Positions 20,730 to 30,768 of a stretch of DNA of 64,000 nt are shown one piece after another. The position numbers were made by a program, and so were the translations under genes. The stretch comes from Steinernema hermaphroditum (Eukaryota; Nematoda; Chromadorea; Rhabditida; Steinernematidae). The notes under the pieces were generated by a model. It ran no database searches. It worked only from the letters and a program-made list of their open reading frames with translations, and was not told the DNA's origin. Each line of letters starts with the position of its first letter. The stretch's first letter is position 1. The stretch lies in NCBI GenBank assembly GCA_030435675.1, contig CM059622.1, positions 2,108,001 to 2,172,000 on the forward strand, read 5' to 3'.

Positions 20730-22852
20730 ATGGATCATGACGACCTCATGAGGGAGCTTCCCTCGCTCGAGCTGATGGATAGAGCAGCTCGCATACGTCT
20801 GCAAAGGTCTTCTTTTCATTTCGTTCTGTCCCGAATAATGTGAGTTTCTAGAGAACGAAAATACGAGCAGCTGAGACAACATGAGATAAGGGAACGAAGC
20901 CTTAAATCTCCTCCTCCACGAACACCGCGACTAAAGTTCGACCTGGAGTTGATGCTTAAAGATGCCACAAAACATGGAAACTGTTTTGAAGGTATACACC
21001 CCGTTTTGTCCTTTGTCTTGAAACCTTCTTAGTGGAGAGTTTGCTACAAGCAGGGGTGAATCCCAACACTCAGAACTTCGCAGGTCTCACGCCGATCCAT
21101 GAGGTAAAGAGGCTGGAAAGGCTGTGTCAGTACCGTGTCGGTTCAGTGCGTGATTGCCGGGAACGAACAGCTTCTGAGACTGCTACTACGCTACAAAGCC
21201 GATATCAACGCTCAAGATGTAGATTTGAGCACACCCCTCCATCTGGCTGCCTACGGTGGTGACCGTGAGCTCGTCAGTATACTGATAGCCAAGTAGGTGA
21301 CCTTGTTCAGCCACGGAGTTTGTTTCCGTGTTCCAGTGGCGCTAGCCTGCTGGCCATGGACGAAGACGGAAACATGCCCTGTCACATATGTGAAGACAAG
21401 CCCACCCGCAGTGTTATACTATCGGCTATGGCCGAGCAAGGAATAACTGTAGAGATGGTGGAGGAGATACGCGAAGCGCCTGAGAAGAAGATGTTGGAGG
21501 ACATGAAGAGTCTTCGTCAGAGAGGGAAGTCGCTGGACGCTCGGGCGCCGGATGGATCCACTTATGTAAGTGGGCACAGATTTCACTCAAAGTATGCAGG
21601 CTCTGTAGTTCTTCGGTTGAAACATTTAAGTGAAAGAGCATTAGGAAAACGTCCAGATTTGCTACCATTCAACCTCATACCGAGGTATACTGCAGGGTCC
21701 ACTTCTAAGCGTTGTCGTACTTTTCTCTGAGGACTGTTCTCCTAGATAGCTAAAGGGTGAGGATGCTAAATGGGGACGGCTAATTCATTTAGAATGAGCT
21801 GCACGAGGTAAATTGACACGGCTTGGCGATGCTTTTGCATTGAAACAGCTGGGGATTGTCCCTAGCAATAAGTCCTCCTCTATACCTCATGGTTGAAGAG
21901 AACCGTTACCACCCAAAGCATCCTAACAATGCTCAAACTGTGTTCCAGCTGCATGTGGCCGCCGCCAACGGATACTACGACGTCGCCGCCTTCCTGCTTC
22001 GCTGCAACATGAAGCACTCGGTTCGTGACAACGACCTTTGGACGCCGATGCATGCCGCTGCCTATTGGGGACAGCCGGACCTGATTGAACTTCTGTGTGA
22101 TAATGGCGGCGATTTGGACGCGGTGACGAGGACTAGCCTAACTCCTATTCGTAAGTTGTTACGATCTATGGCCTTCAGTTGGAGACTAGTGGCTGAGGAT
22201 GGCCTTGGATCAGGGCAAGAGCCAACACTCAGAAGTTGCACAGCTGTGTTCTCTATCTCATTTTCACCAAGAGGTTCTAACCCAGTGATCCCAACTTTAC
22301 AAAGAGATGGAACTGAGTCCTATGAATTCAGAACTAGTTAACCGAGAGACATTGTAGAACTATGCGTTGACGATGTAACAAGAAGCGTTATCAACAATTT
22401 GGGACAAAAAGAAAAGAGAAGGCGGACCACCGTTCGAGATTCGCGGCGACAGTCCAAAAAGTAAGAGCCTCGTTTGCATCCGGGCTCTCCACCTACAGTA
22501 TCCTAACTTCTTGGTGTTCAGGAAACGCAACATTGAAACGGCGCCTCAAAGTGCGTTCGTCCGAAATGGCCGAAGACACTCATTCAGAGACAAGTCAGGC
22601 CCTTCGTTGGCCCAAATCGAAGCAAAACGAGAACACAACGATCTTCTTCGGTCGTGGGGCAAGGAAGAAGACAAGGACGTCGAACCTGGCCAATCCACAA
22701 ATTCCTCTGATAAAACGAAGAAGCCACTTGACTGCCAAGGAAAAGAGGTCCATGGCAGTCAAGAAACTAGGGCCACCAAGGGAGGAAAGTGTTTCGGATG
22801 CTTTAGGACAGACGCGGATAAGAAGTGTTGTTGGTCTTGTACAATCAGCTGA
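20730..22852 (+). CDS. PPP1R16-type (MYPT3/TIMAP) protein phosphatase 1 targeting subunit
   Basis: Ankyrin-repeat subunit that targets protein phosphatase 1 to membranes. Eight exons: 20730-20806, 20852-20991, 21033-21103, 21147-21292, 21337-21565, 21949-22150, 22358-22460, 22522-22852; 432 residues. Order: N-terminal helix (MDHDDLMRELPSLELMDRAA), a degenerate RVxF-like PP1-docking motif (RLKF near residue 55), ankyrin repeats (LLQAGVNPNTQN.AGLTPIHE, STPLHLAAYGGDRELVSIL, GASLLAMDEDGNMPCHICED), the family-typical spacer around MLEDMKSLRQRGKSLDARAPDGSTY, then LHVAAANGYYDVAAFLL and WTPMHAAAYWGQPDLIELL. The C-terminus is basic and ends KCCWSCTIS, a CaaX box (Cys-Thr-Ile-Ser) with neighbouring Cys, as in MYPT3 and TIMAP, which are lipid-anchored. 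Exon 7 encodes the LCVDD motif that follows the last repeat. It sits between the arms of the inverted duplication and converges with the gene at 23099. Confidence 0.9.
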
Positions 22853-23098
22853 CCTGAACCACATTCTGTTCATTCTATCTAAGGTGTATTGCAAAGTGTA
22901 TTTTATCGCTAAGCATCATGCCAGAAGTAAAAACTATTTTAACGTGCATTTTGAAAATTTTGAATCAGACAAAGATTTCGTTATATACCATAAACTCAGA
23001 TTGCATATTTCATTGTCAAGTTACACAAAACATTATTTATCGGGAGATTTTATTGCAGCTTCCCTCGTGGTACTAGTTCTAAAAGTAGCTCATTCAGA

Positions 23099-25030
23099 TC
23101 AGGTCTCAGTGAATATCACTCTCACCTTCTTCTCAACTTCGACTCCCTTTCCGATGGGTACACGGGAGGGAGAGAAATTCCATCCACTGTTCGCAGAAGG
23201 GGTTCCCCAGCCACCCGAGTTTTGGTTTCCCGAGGCGCCTCCCCATCCGTTTTCATTTCCCCAACCACTTTGGCCTCCAGAGGGGGCTCCCTTACCCCAT
23301 CCATTCCCATTATTTTGACCCCAGCCGTTACCTCCAGAATTTCCACCGTTTTGGCCCCACCCAGAATTTCCACCACTTCCCCAACCACCATTACTATTCT
23401 GGTTCCCGGAGGGGTTGCCCCAGCCATCATTCACTCCATTCTGACCCCATCCACTGTTGCCAGAGTTTCCACCGTTCTGACCCCAGCCGTTACTCCCAGA
23501 ATTTCCACCGTTTTGTCCCCATCCATTTCCAGAACCTCCCCAGGAGTTTCCCCCATTTCCCCAGCCTTTCTGGTTTCCGGAGGGATACCCGTTGTTCCCA
23601 ATCTGGCCCCAACCATCAGTTCCAGAATTTCCACCTCTCTGACCCCATTCACCGTTTCCATTTCCCCAGGAATTCCCTCCGTTTCCCCAGTTCTTTCCAC
23701 CGAAAACGCTTTTCCCGGCGATCACCGGCTCTCCGAACTGCTGGACATAGTCGTTGGCGACCTTCTGGCTGAACTGCACCAGCTCCTCTGGGGTGGTCGG
23801 GTTGGAAGTGTATGTGAAGAGATTCAGTTTTCCTTCGCGTTGCTGGCGGAGCGTCAGAGATTCGTCGTTAGAGAAACGCTGAAAAATTCATATAACGTTC
23901 CATTTACGTATTTGAAATGTTTGTATTCCATGAGGGAATACCATAAAGGGTCTCCTGGTGATCGGATTCAAAATTTGTAAAAAAAAGGTGTACGGTTCAT
24001 CTGTACCAGAAAAGAGATCAAACAATCAAACATGCGACCGGTCGGAGAACGGATCAGAGCTCGCATAAAAATTAAACTTGAGAATTACAGTATCAGGTTA
24101 GAAAACATTTGCATCGGCCGGGAATCGAACCCGGGCCGCCCGCGTGGCAGGCGAGCATTCTACCACTGAACCACCGATGCGCTTGTATCCAAACGTAACA
24201 TTTTGTACTTACCCCGCTTGATTCAGTTCTGTTCATCTGTGCCGAAAGAGAGAATCTAGACAGAAGTATAGAAAGTAATTTTCGAAAACGGAAAAGGGCT
24301 CACGGGAGTGACCTGGAAGCTGTTTTTCTTACACATCGTATACCACCATTTTCCCCATGTCTTCCTGTTTAAGTAGAGTCCGTCAATCACAAGACACTCA
24401 CCTGCATTTCCTTGATATATCCCTGCGCCTCTTTGCTCAGCGAAGACACCGATTTGTTGACTATGACGTTCAGATTACGGTAGAGCGTATCGATATCGTT
24501 GAGATCTTTGAGGAAACGTTCCTAAACGATCCACTTGTGATGTGTTTTTTACGATCTGTACGCACCTTGTCCTGTGGAGACTGTTTGTTTATCCACTCCT
24601 TCAGGTGCTGTTCGGCCTGCTTCTTATTGAGCGTGTCAGGAACCGCATAGCTGTCGTATCTCTTGAACTGCTCATATCGGTCGGATTGAAGAAAACTGAT
24701 CACCGGGCCCCGTTCATAAGAAACGACACCATTGCTGGCTACGGTTGGTACATAAGGCGTTCCTAGGAGAAGATCGTCACTTATAGGAAAGGAAAAAGCA
24801 AAGAAAGGGTAAAAGTTACTCCCCGGCCGGGAATCGAACCCGGGTCTCGCACGTGACAGGCGCGGATACTCACCACTATACTACCGAGGACATGTCTATA
24901 GGTGCAATGGAAGGAAGGGATGTTGTTAGGCTTGCTCACCTTGTATGATGTTCGGTGCTCCCAGAATCGGAGTAGTCGCCACGAATCCGACGGCAAAAGC
25001 GAATCGTACCCAAAAGTCGATGTGAAACAT
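23099..25030 (-). CDS. SXP/RAL-2-type secreted protein with Gly/Asn/Trp-rich tail
   Basis: Five exons (minus order): 24940-25030, 24566-24762, 24402-24521, 24213-24236, 23099-23878; 403 residues. Exon 1 encodes a signal peptide (FAFAVGFVATTPILGA). The SXP/RAL-2-type domain covers exons 2-5: YEQFKRYDSYAVPD, QHLKEWINKQSPQDK, LYRNLNVIVNKSVSSLSKEAQ, then YVQQFGEPVIAGKSVFG, which aligns with YGNPLLGRDSILG of the neighbours. From there about 160 residues are WGQNGGNSG-type repeats, ending in a basic tail (VEVEKKVRVIFTET). Exon 4 is a 24-nt microexon; its frame, its CACAG and GTAAGT sites and its alignment with the paralog at 36990 support it. Intron 1 contains a tRNA-Asp and intron 4 a tRNA-Gly, both on the same strand as the host gene. 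Confidence 0.75.
24110..24180 (-). tRNA. tRNA-Gly (GCC)
   Basis: 71 nt; minus strand GCATCGGTGGTTCAGTGG start, anticodon loop CTGCCAC, T arm CCGGG/CCCGG, 3' CCGATGC plus discriminator A. It is the standard animal tRNA-Gly(GCC). It lies inside intron 4 of the SXP-type gene 23099-25030, same strand. Confidence 0.97.
24819..24890 (-). tRNA. tRNA-Asp (GTC)
   Basis: 72 nt, identical to the copies at 18996-19067 and 36756-36827. It lies inside intron 1 of the SXP-type gene 23099-25030, same strand, just after the signal-peptide exon. Confidence 0.97.
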
Positions 25031-25403
25031 TCCACAGTGGCCCGATTCCCTCGACGGAAGAACCATTTAAGGGGAGCGAATCCCGTGTTTGAGCAGCTGT
25101 GTGGTGATGGCGGACGCCAAAAAGAGAATGAGTCACTGAGGAGACCCACTTGCGCGCAAATACTGATTTTGAGTCGTACGGTGACAGCGCACATCGGCAT
25201 CAAAAACAAGCGTCGGAAATTTGGGTGTTGGTTCAGGTGGCTACGGCTGAGTCAGTGCTGATTGGGGCTGAGCTGGGGGATGTGATGACGACAGGATTGG
25301 CCACAGGACTCTCTACAGATGGACCTACTCACCTCCTTTGTTTGAGCTCGATTTGGCTGTGGGACTTCGAGTTCTGATACCCAAATATGTAACTGCTTCA
25401 GCC
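25031..25403. other. intergenic, no gene seen
   Basis: Upstream region of the SXP-type gene at 25030 (minus). No clear TATA box; open frames here lack motifs. Confidence 0.45.
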
Positions 25404-25497
25404 CCGATAACTCCGAAATAAACAATAAACAATATTCATTAGTATGTCATCGAACAAAACACCTTATCTGTGAACTAAATGGATAATTCCTTCGTCC

Positions 25498-26088
25498 TCA
25501 GTCAGCTTCGTCCATGGCAAGAAGCGACTTGATTAGGTCCCTCTCCTCTTCGGCTGCCTCCAGTTCCTTCTTCAGAGCACGACGCTCTTTGTCTTGTTCG
25601 GTGAAAGCCCGCCCGAGTCCCTCGAAGTGGCCCTCGTAGAAGGCGACCTTCTCCCGCAGCGTCTTCGCCTCCTTCCGGAGGAACTCCTTCTCCTCTGCGA
25701 GCGCCTCGACCTTCTCGAGGTTTTCTTCCAGCTCCACGTAGGCGTACTTCTTCGCCAGCTGGCTGTAGAGCATCTCATCTTCTGGCCCATTGTCCGCCGC
25801 TCCCTTCTGTCCGGCGACGTAGGCCTCTCCGAGGGCGTTCAAGTAAGCGGCGAAGACCTCGGGAGCGACGCCAATGGCTGTCTTCGAGAAGTCGACGAGC
25901 GCCTCAAAGAGCCGCGCTGTGTGAGGGCTTCCCTCGAGCGTGTCGACGCCCTTGCTGAGGAGGTCGGCAATGAAGAAGTTTCCGTCGAGAAGCACCTCCG
26001 GGAGACCGCGGATGATATTGACGATGGCGCCGAACTGTACCACACGCGAAGGCGAGAGGAGGTCGTAGCGGGTTTCCTGGGTGTACAT
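25498..26088 (-). CDS. coiled-coil protein, unknown family (intact copy)
   Basis: Intronless, 196 residues, no signal peptide or membrane segment. The N-terminal 110 residues are mixed and helical (MYTQETRYDLLSPSRVVQFG; LLDGNFFIADLLSKGVDTL; APEVFAAYLNALGEAYVAGQ); from about residue 120 a long Glu/Lys/Leu coiled coil runs to SLLAMDEAD. A CATAAAAG box lies about 30 nt upstream. Its duplicate at 19726-20359 carries a one-base frameshift, so this is the likely functional copy. The lack of introns among intron-rich neighbours suggests origin from a retrocopy or a recently recruited gene, but no parent is visible here. I do not recognise the family. Confidence 0.7.
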   Translation of the reverse strand: MYTQETRYDLLSPSRVVQFGAIVNIIRGLPEVLLDGNFFIADLLSKGVDTLEGSPHTARLFEALVDFSKTAIGVAPEVFAAYLNALGEAYVAGQKGAADNGPEDEMLYSQLAKKYAYVELEENLEKVEALAEEKEFLRKEAKTLREKVAFYEGHFEGLGRAFTEQDKERRALKKELEAAEEERDLIKSLLAMDEAD

Positions 26089-26117
26089 GGTCGTGATGAA
26101 GATAGGGAGAACTGGGA

Positions 26118-26126
26118 GCTTTTATG
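26118..26126 (-). promoter_or_regulatory. TATA-like box
   Basis: Minus-strand CATAAAAGC about 30 nt before the ATG at 26088; the same as in the other duplication arm. Confidence 0.45.
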
Positions 26127-26214
26127 TCGCCAGAGCGATGCAAAAAATGTCACAAGCAGGCATCGCATGAAGCAAAGAATGTTTTATTCGATGCAATTCC
26201 AGTCAAGAGTCGCT

Positions 26215-26575
26215 TTAGGTCTGTTTTCCAAGGATCGAGTCTTCTCCCAGGATCGGATTACCGTACTTCTTTCCGTATTCTCCGATGGCGAGGACCACGT
26301 ACTGGACCAGTTCGCCGTGCTCCTTTCTCCCAAGCCCCTGCAGTTCCGACCGAACGTCGTCGATCTTCTGTCGGATTCCATTGTCGGGATCGTTCACCAC
26401 CGCCTGAAACTCTCGATCTTGACACAGCTCCCTGACCTCAACTACCCACAATGATCTTCTTCAGAGCATCGGACGTTTTCGGAGTCAACTTCTCCATGTT
26501 CTCCTGGAGCACCCCACCGAATCGCTCATATATCTTGCCGATTTTTGTCGTAAAAAGCGCCAATATTCTTCTCAT
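26215..26575 (-). pseudogene. 5'-truncated copy of the SXP/RAL-2-type gene
   Basis: Copy of 19237-19599. The signal-peptide half of exon 1 is missing. One extra A relative to the parent (near 26545) breaks the parental frame. However, a new ATG at 26575, out of frame in the parent, enters the parental frame through that same inserted base. Exons 26450-26575 and 26215-26403 would then encode 104 residues beginning MRRILALFTTKIGK and ending with the normal DSILGKQT. The intron sites are intact. It is probably a pseudogene, but an open spliced frame remains, without a convincing signal peptide. Confidence 0.7.
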
Positions 26576-26741
26576 CCTTGTATCGTGGTATTAAAACAGG
26601 CTCTAACACAGCGCCAGAAACGATGTAAACTTGTGTTGAAATTACCGACACAAAATGGAAAAGTTTATACATGGTTAGGCGATTTCAGAGTTTTATTACT
26701 TATTCCTTGAGGTTACAACTTCGTCTTTAAGAGTCGGTCAT

Positions 26742-28444
26742 CTACTTGCGCCAGTTAAGACCTCCATTCGACCAACTTCCTCCGTTATTCCAGCCCCCAT
26801 TGTTGTTGTTCCAGGCATTAGGGTTGCCGCCGTTGTTTCCATTCCAGTTGGGACCATTTCCGTTGTTCCATCCATTGTTGTTTCCCCACTGGTTGTTCCC
26901 GTTGTTGTTGTTACCCCATCCATTGCCACACGCATTGTTGTTGTTATTGGTGCACACGGGGTTGTTGACGTGCGAGAACTGGAGGACTCCGTTGATGGTG
27001 GGACATCCGAAGCGCTCGGAGTAGATGCGGAGACCTTTCGCGTCAAACTGGAGGATTTCGCTGATCATCTGGGGACTGAGGTTGTTCAGCAGGGATTTGA
27101 CGGTTTGGTCGATGCTTTGGAGCGTGATCGACGGGTTACGGTCGATTTGCTGGAATGGAAAGATATGAATAACATACTAAAACTGTGGGATATTCCAAGA
27201 TTCACGTAGAGAACCTACACTTTCTAGGGATCAACTGATTCGAAACCTCATTTTGCTATATACTCTGTTTTTTTCGGTCATCGTTGTCAAGGCGCTGGGC
27301 CAGGTTTCTGGATCCCACAACGAGCTGATTGAAGGCCATTTTCGTGATCGAAAAAGAGAACAGAGTATAGACTGTCTAATTCTGAATAAGCAAACTTCAA
27401 ACACATAAGGAAAACCTTCCGCTTTCCCACTGTTTTCTGCATTATTTGCGAGCTACTTTACCATAAACGGACCCTGTGGATCCTTGATTTAACTCCAGTT
27501 TTGCAGGTTTGTTGATGCCTATATTGATCGCCTAATACAGGGTGTAGCATAAGGCAGGGATAGTTGAAGGAAGAAAGCATAGAACGGGTATGGGATGAGG
27601 CGTGGACCGGACATAGAATAAGGCGTCCGGAACATATGTCAAAGGATCGGGGAAAAGCTTAGGTAAGGATGGGTGGATGGGTATGAAGTGATAGAATCTG
27701 AAATTAGCCATAGGGAATGGGATCGGGCCAAGGGGATCAAGGGATCATGAGCCATGGACCTAGCATTTCCCAGTTGTTCAGCTGTAGGAATACAGGGTGG
27801 GCCAGATAAGTTGCAACATTTTTACAGTTGCAGTTACCTAAGAGGGCCAAGAGACACCAATTCCATTACATGAGTTACGAGTAATCGAGCTTTTTTAGGT
27901 TTTTCCTAGATGCACAGCATATTCAAATCTGCTCAAATAATAAATTCCAAGCAGCTTACATTCAACTGGTTGTAGAATTGCTGAGTCTGCTGACTGAGTC
28001 CACTGCTTCCCTCGCCATAGACGCCCCCCAGACGGCCACTGATCGCGTTCACCTCTGACCGGATGCGCTTGATCGTCTGCTGGACGTTCTGATTCTGCTG
28101 CAGGACCCAGTTGAGGACGGCCTGGTCCGCCTGCTGCCGCGTCATCTGTCCGCTGATCAGCTTCTGCTGCTCCTGAGCCATGTAGTTGTACATCTGACGG
28201 AACGTTCCGCTGACGACGAGGATCGACGGCGACGAGAGGAGCTGGTTGATGTTGACGTTGGGGTTGGAGTTGGGGTTCCATCCCTGGTTGTTGTTGGCGT
28301 TGTTGTTGTTCCAGGCGTTGTTCGCGGCCACGGATGGCACTGTAAACGCGCTACATAAGGCTAGAATCTCAGACTCTGTCTACCGTTCTGAGCGGTGGCG
28401 ACGATAGCGGCCCCACCGAGGAAGAGGAGAGTCAGGATCGACAT
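26742..28444 (-). CDS. SXP/RAL-2-type secreted protein with Asn/Gly/Trp-rich segments
   Basis: Three exons (minus order): 28384-28444, 27960-28339, 26742-27149; 282 residues. Signal peptide (MSILTLLFLGGAAIVATA) in the short first exon. Exon 2 begins with an Asn-rich stretch (NNAWNNNNANNNQGWN), then the SXP/RAL-2-type helices: FRQMYNYMAQEQQKLI, VLNWVLQQNQNVQQTIKRIR. Exon 3 continues with LQSIDQTVKSLLNNLSPQM and IYSERFGCPTINGVL, the equivalent of the conserved YGNPLLG end, and finishes with about 75 residues rich in Asn, Gly and Trp ending GLNWRK. Intron 2 is 810 nt, unusually long for this cluster, and I see no gene or tRNA in it. The tail composition is shared with the genes at 23099 and 36990. 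Confidence 0.8.
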
Positions 28445-28475
28445 CGTCGTTTGACATCCGAGCACTCGGAAGTCG

Positions 28476-28484
28476 GCTTTTATG
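28476..28484 (-). promoter_or_regulatory. TATA-like box
   Basis: Minus-strand CATAAAAGC about 32 nt before the ATG at 28444. Confidence 0.45.
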
Positions 28485-29169
28485 CGTGCATCTCATCACG
28501 GGACAGGTGTGCAGCTGTGCACGCGCCGAAGAACTAACCCCGAAGCGCTTTTCCCAATTGCGAATCGCGCGTTCTGTTGACTCAGGCGGCACTCATGAGG
28601 ATATGGATCACAGTGGATCGAAGCCATAACGGGGAATTTGCCAATGACGTGTGCTGGATGAACTTTCTCCAAGGTTCAGGAATGACGGTGAACAGTGGTT
28701 CTCCAGAATCATCCTACGATTACTTGGAAGATCCATGTACATCCTACTGGAAATAGTTCTTTACTCAATCTCTTCTTACTGTAGTCATACTGATTGGAGA
28801 GGTTAAACTGACGGCTCAAAAAGCCGACTAAAACACTATTCTACAACTTCTACTAGTTTTTGATAATAATATTTGATTCCACAGCTCTGATAAAAATAGG
28901 AAAATATCGTCATTTCAATCAAGCAAGACCATGAAAATTTGCGGCTGAAAGACCCAATCTCTGCTGCATTCTTACATCAGGATAGTGCATTAACGTTTTA
29001 TCACAGCATTAGCGGTGTCGTGTCCGTGACACGGCATGTCCTCGTATTTCCCTCTGGTGTTCTGTGATCCCCTTGGTACACACGTTATCTTGGTAAGCAT
29101 ATACTACGGGGTTCGCATAAGGGAAACTTAACATGAGGAGAGAAGAGGGATAAATAAATGAAAATGGTC

Positions 29170-29422
29170 ATCGATCATTGAAAATTGGATATCGGGCCGG
29201 CTGGTTTTGAAGGAGGCCCGCGGGGCGACCGCCTAAGGGTGAGGCCGCCGGGCGAACTGCCGCGGGCCGAGATGCACGTGGGATGGGAGCGCGGGGCCAC
29301 GCCCCGACAGCGGATTTTTTTTGGAAAAAATACGTTTTCCATTGCCGTGCTCACTGGATCTAATACAACTTATCTAAAACGGCCATTTCAGAAATGTTTC
29401 CAAAAAATCGATCATTGAAAAT
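29170..29422. repeat. GC-rich insertion flanked by 16-bp direct repeats
   Basis: ATCGATCATTGAAAAT occurs perfectly at 29170-29185 and 29407-29422. The enclosed 221 bp begins with about 120 bp that is very GC-rich and self-complementary (for example CGCGGGGC...CCGCGG and GGGGCCACGCCCC), then a T run. This fits a short retroposed element with a target-site duplication, although no A/B boxes are seen. Confidence 0.5.
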
Positions 29423-30192
29423 GGTGAGCAGGTTTGTGCTGATCAACTTTGTGTAACCTCTCCAAACGGAATGTTGTCAACGTAGGGGCTCGTTAGGGAG
29501 GATTAAGCAAATGACTATCTCAGGCAAGAACATTGACCGAAATCTTCATTCGCCACTTCTCCACTCTGTGTCTTCGTGCGTCATCCTTTCTCGACTCGTT
29601 CGGAACGGCTTCTCCAAGCTCCTCTCCCATTCTGACCCCAAATAACTCTCTCTCTCTAGCAAAACATAACATTGTTTTGTCAAATACCTCATTAGTTCAG
29701 TTTATCTGGCTCAAATGAAACGTTTTACTGCAACGGGACAAAATCTGCGTGGTCATATGCACAGATGTACACAGTCTACGGTGGCTTAAAAGCCCCTTTT
29801 CCCTACGCTGAAGAGAGCTTTAAAACACCTTGTTGTTAGCACTTAAGCACCGAAAGTGATGCCATTCTCTACCCTACGATTTGTCGACTACGGTTCTGAC
29901 AGAGCCTCCCTTCCCGGATTTGCCTGGAGTCGGACCTCTAAAACCACAACTTCAACAAGGTTTAACATCTTCGCCGCCACTTATCGTCTCCGATATGGTC
30001 CTGCAGCGACTTGACCTTGTCACATCGAAAGAGTGAGAAATGTCACAAATTTAGAGAGTGATGATTGAGAGCTATTGGAAGTTGGTCATTCTAATCTCGA
30101 ACGATTTAGAGGACGGTTTCTTCAGAATGGTGAACCCGTTTTGTTTAAGAATTCCTAGTCATTAATTGTGATTTAGATCAACAAAGTCATAA

Positions 30193-30768
30193 CACGAGAA
30201 AAGACTATCGATCCCCGCAGACCAGGAGAAGGTACGCCCAGCGACGGCCTGGATCAAACTTCTGGGAGACGAAATCTGGCGAATAGCGAAGGAATTGGAG
30301 AGCGGGCCGCTTAACCGCTACCTGGAGGACCCGTTTGAAGAAAAACGCGGAACCCTCCTGGTAGGCCGGGATATCGACGGCACCTACCGAGTGCTGGGGG
30401 TCAACCCCGCACGTGCCCGGAAGCAGGCGGATATGCTGGATGGCGAAGACTGGATTGACTACGAGGAGGCCATAGACGCCCGCAAGGAGAGCCTCGCGCG
30501 CCAGGAGGCCGCGATCATCGCCAGCCGGAGAGCCACCTTCCGCTCCAATTGCTCTGACCGTTACAACCGCCGTCCCGTCTCCGACCGGGCCGACCGCACC
30601 AACCTCTCCGACCACTCCGACCGACACCACCGACCTCGACCTCGAGCTAACCGTCCCATCCGCGCCGACTACCACAGCCGCCGCCGGGCATCCGAAGAGC
30701 TTCCTGAGGATTGGATCGATCTGGGCCCGGAGGCGAGTAAGCTGGCGCGCCGGGGCGTCGCGCTCTGA
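30193..30768 (+). other. GC-rich open frame of unknown origin
   Basis: A frame open from 30193 to a stop at 30768 has much higher GC than its surroundings. It reads AWIKLLGDEIWRIAKELESG, then RGTLLVGRDIDGTYRVLGVN and a helical acidic part, followed by an Arg/Asp/His-rich tail; the motif DWID occurs twice. The first in-frame ATG is deep inside (about 30430), so either a 5' exon is missing or this is part of a mobile element. No family recognised. A G homopolymer starts 3 nt after the stop. Confidence 0.3.

Larger units (their letters stand above)
25404..26578 (-). repeat. inverted duplication, arm 2
   Basis: 1175 bp, reverse complement of 19237-20453. The junction at 26578 cuts exon 1 of the copied SXP-type gene downstream of its signal-peptide coding part; the other junction lies just past the 3' end of the coiled-coil gene. 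Confidence 0.9.
28445..30189. other. 1.7-kb gene-poor stretch
   Basis: No supported gene. It holds the TATA-like box of the minus-strand gene (28476-28484) and a GC-rich insertion flanked by 16-bp direct repeats (29170-29422). The rest is AT-rich and featureless. Confidence 0.5.

Noticed and set aside
24781..25209. Minus-strand frames reading VSIRACHVRDPGSIPGRG (also near 19010, 36800 and 38860)
   Set aside because: This peptide is a translation of the tRNA-Asp gene, not a protein.
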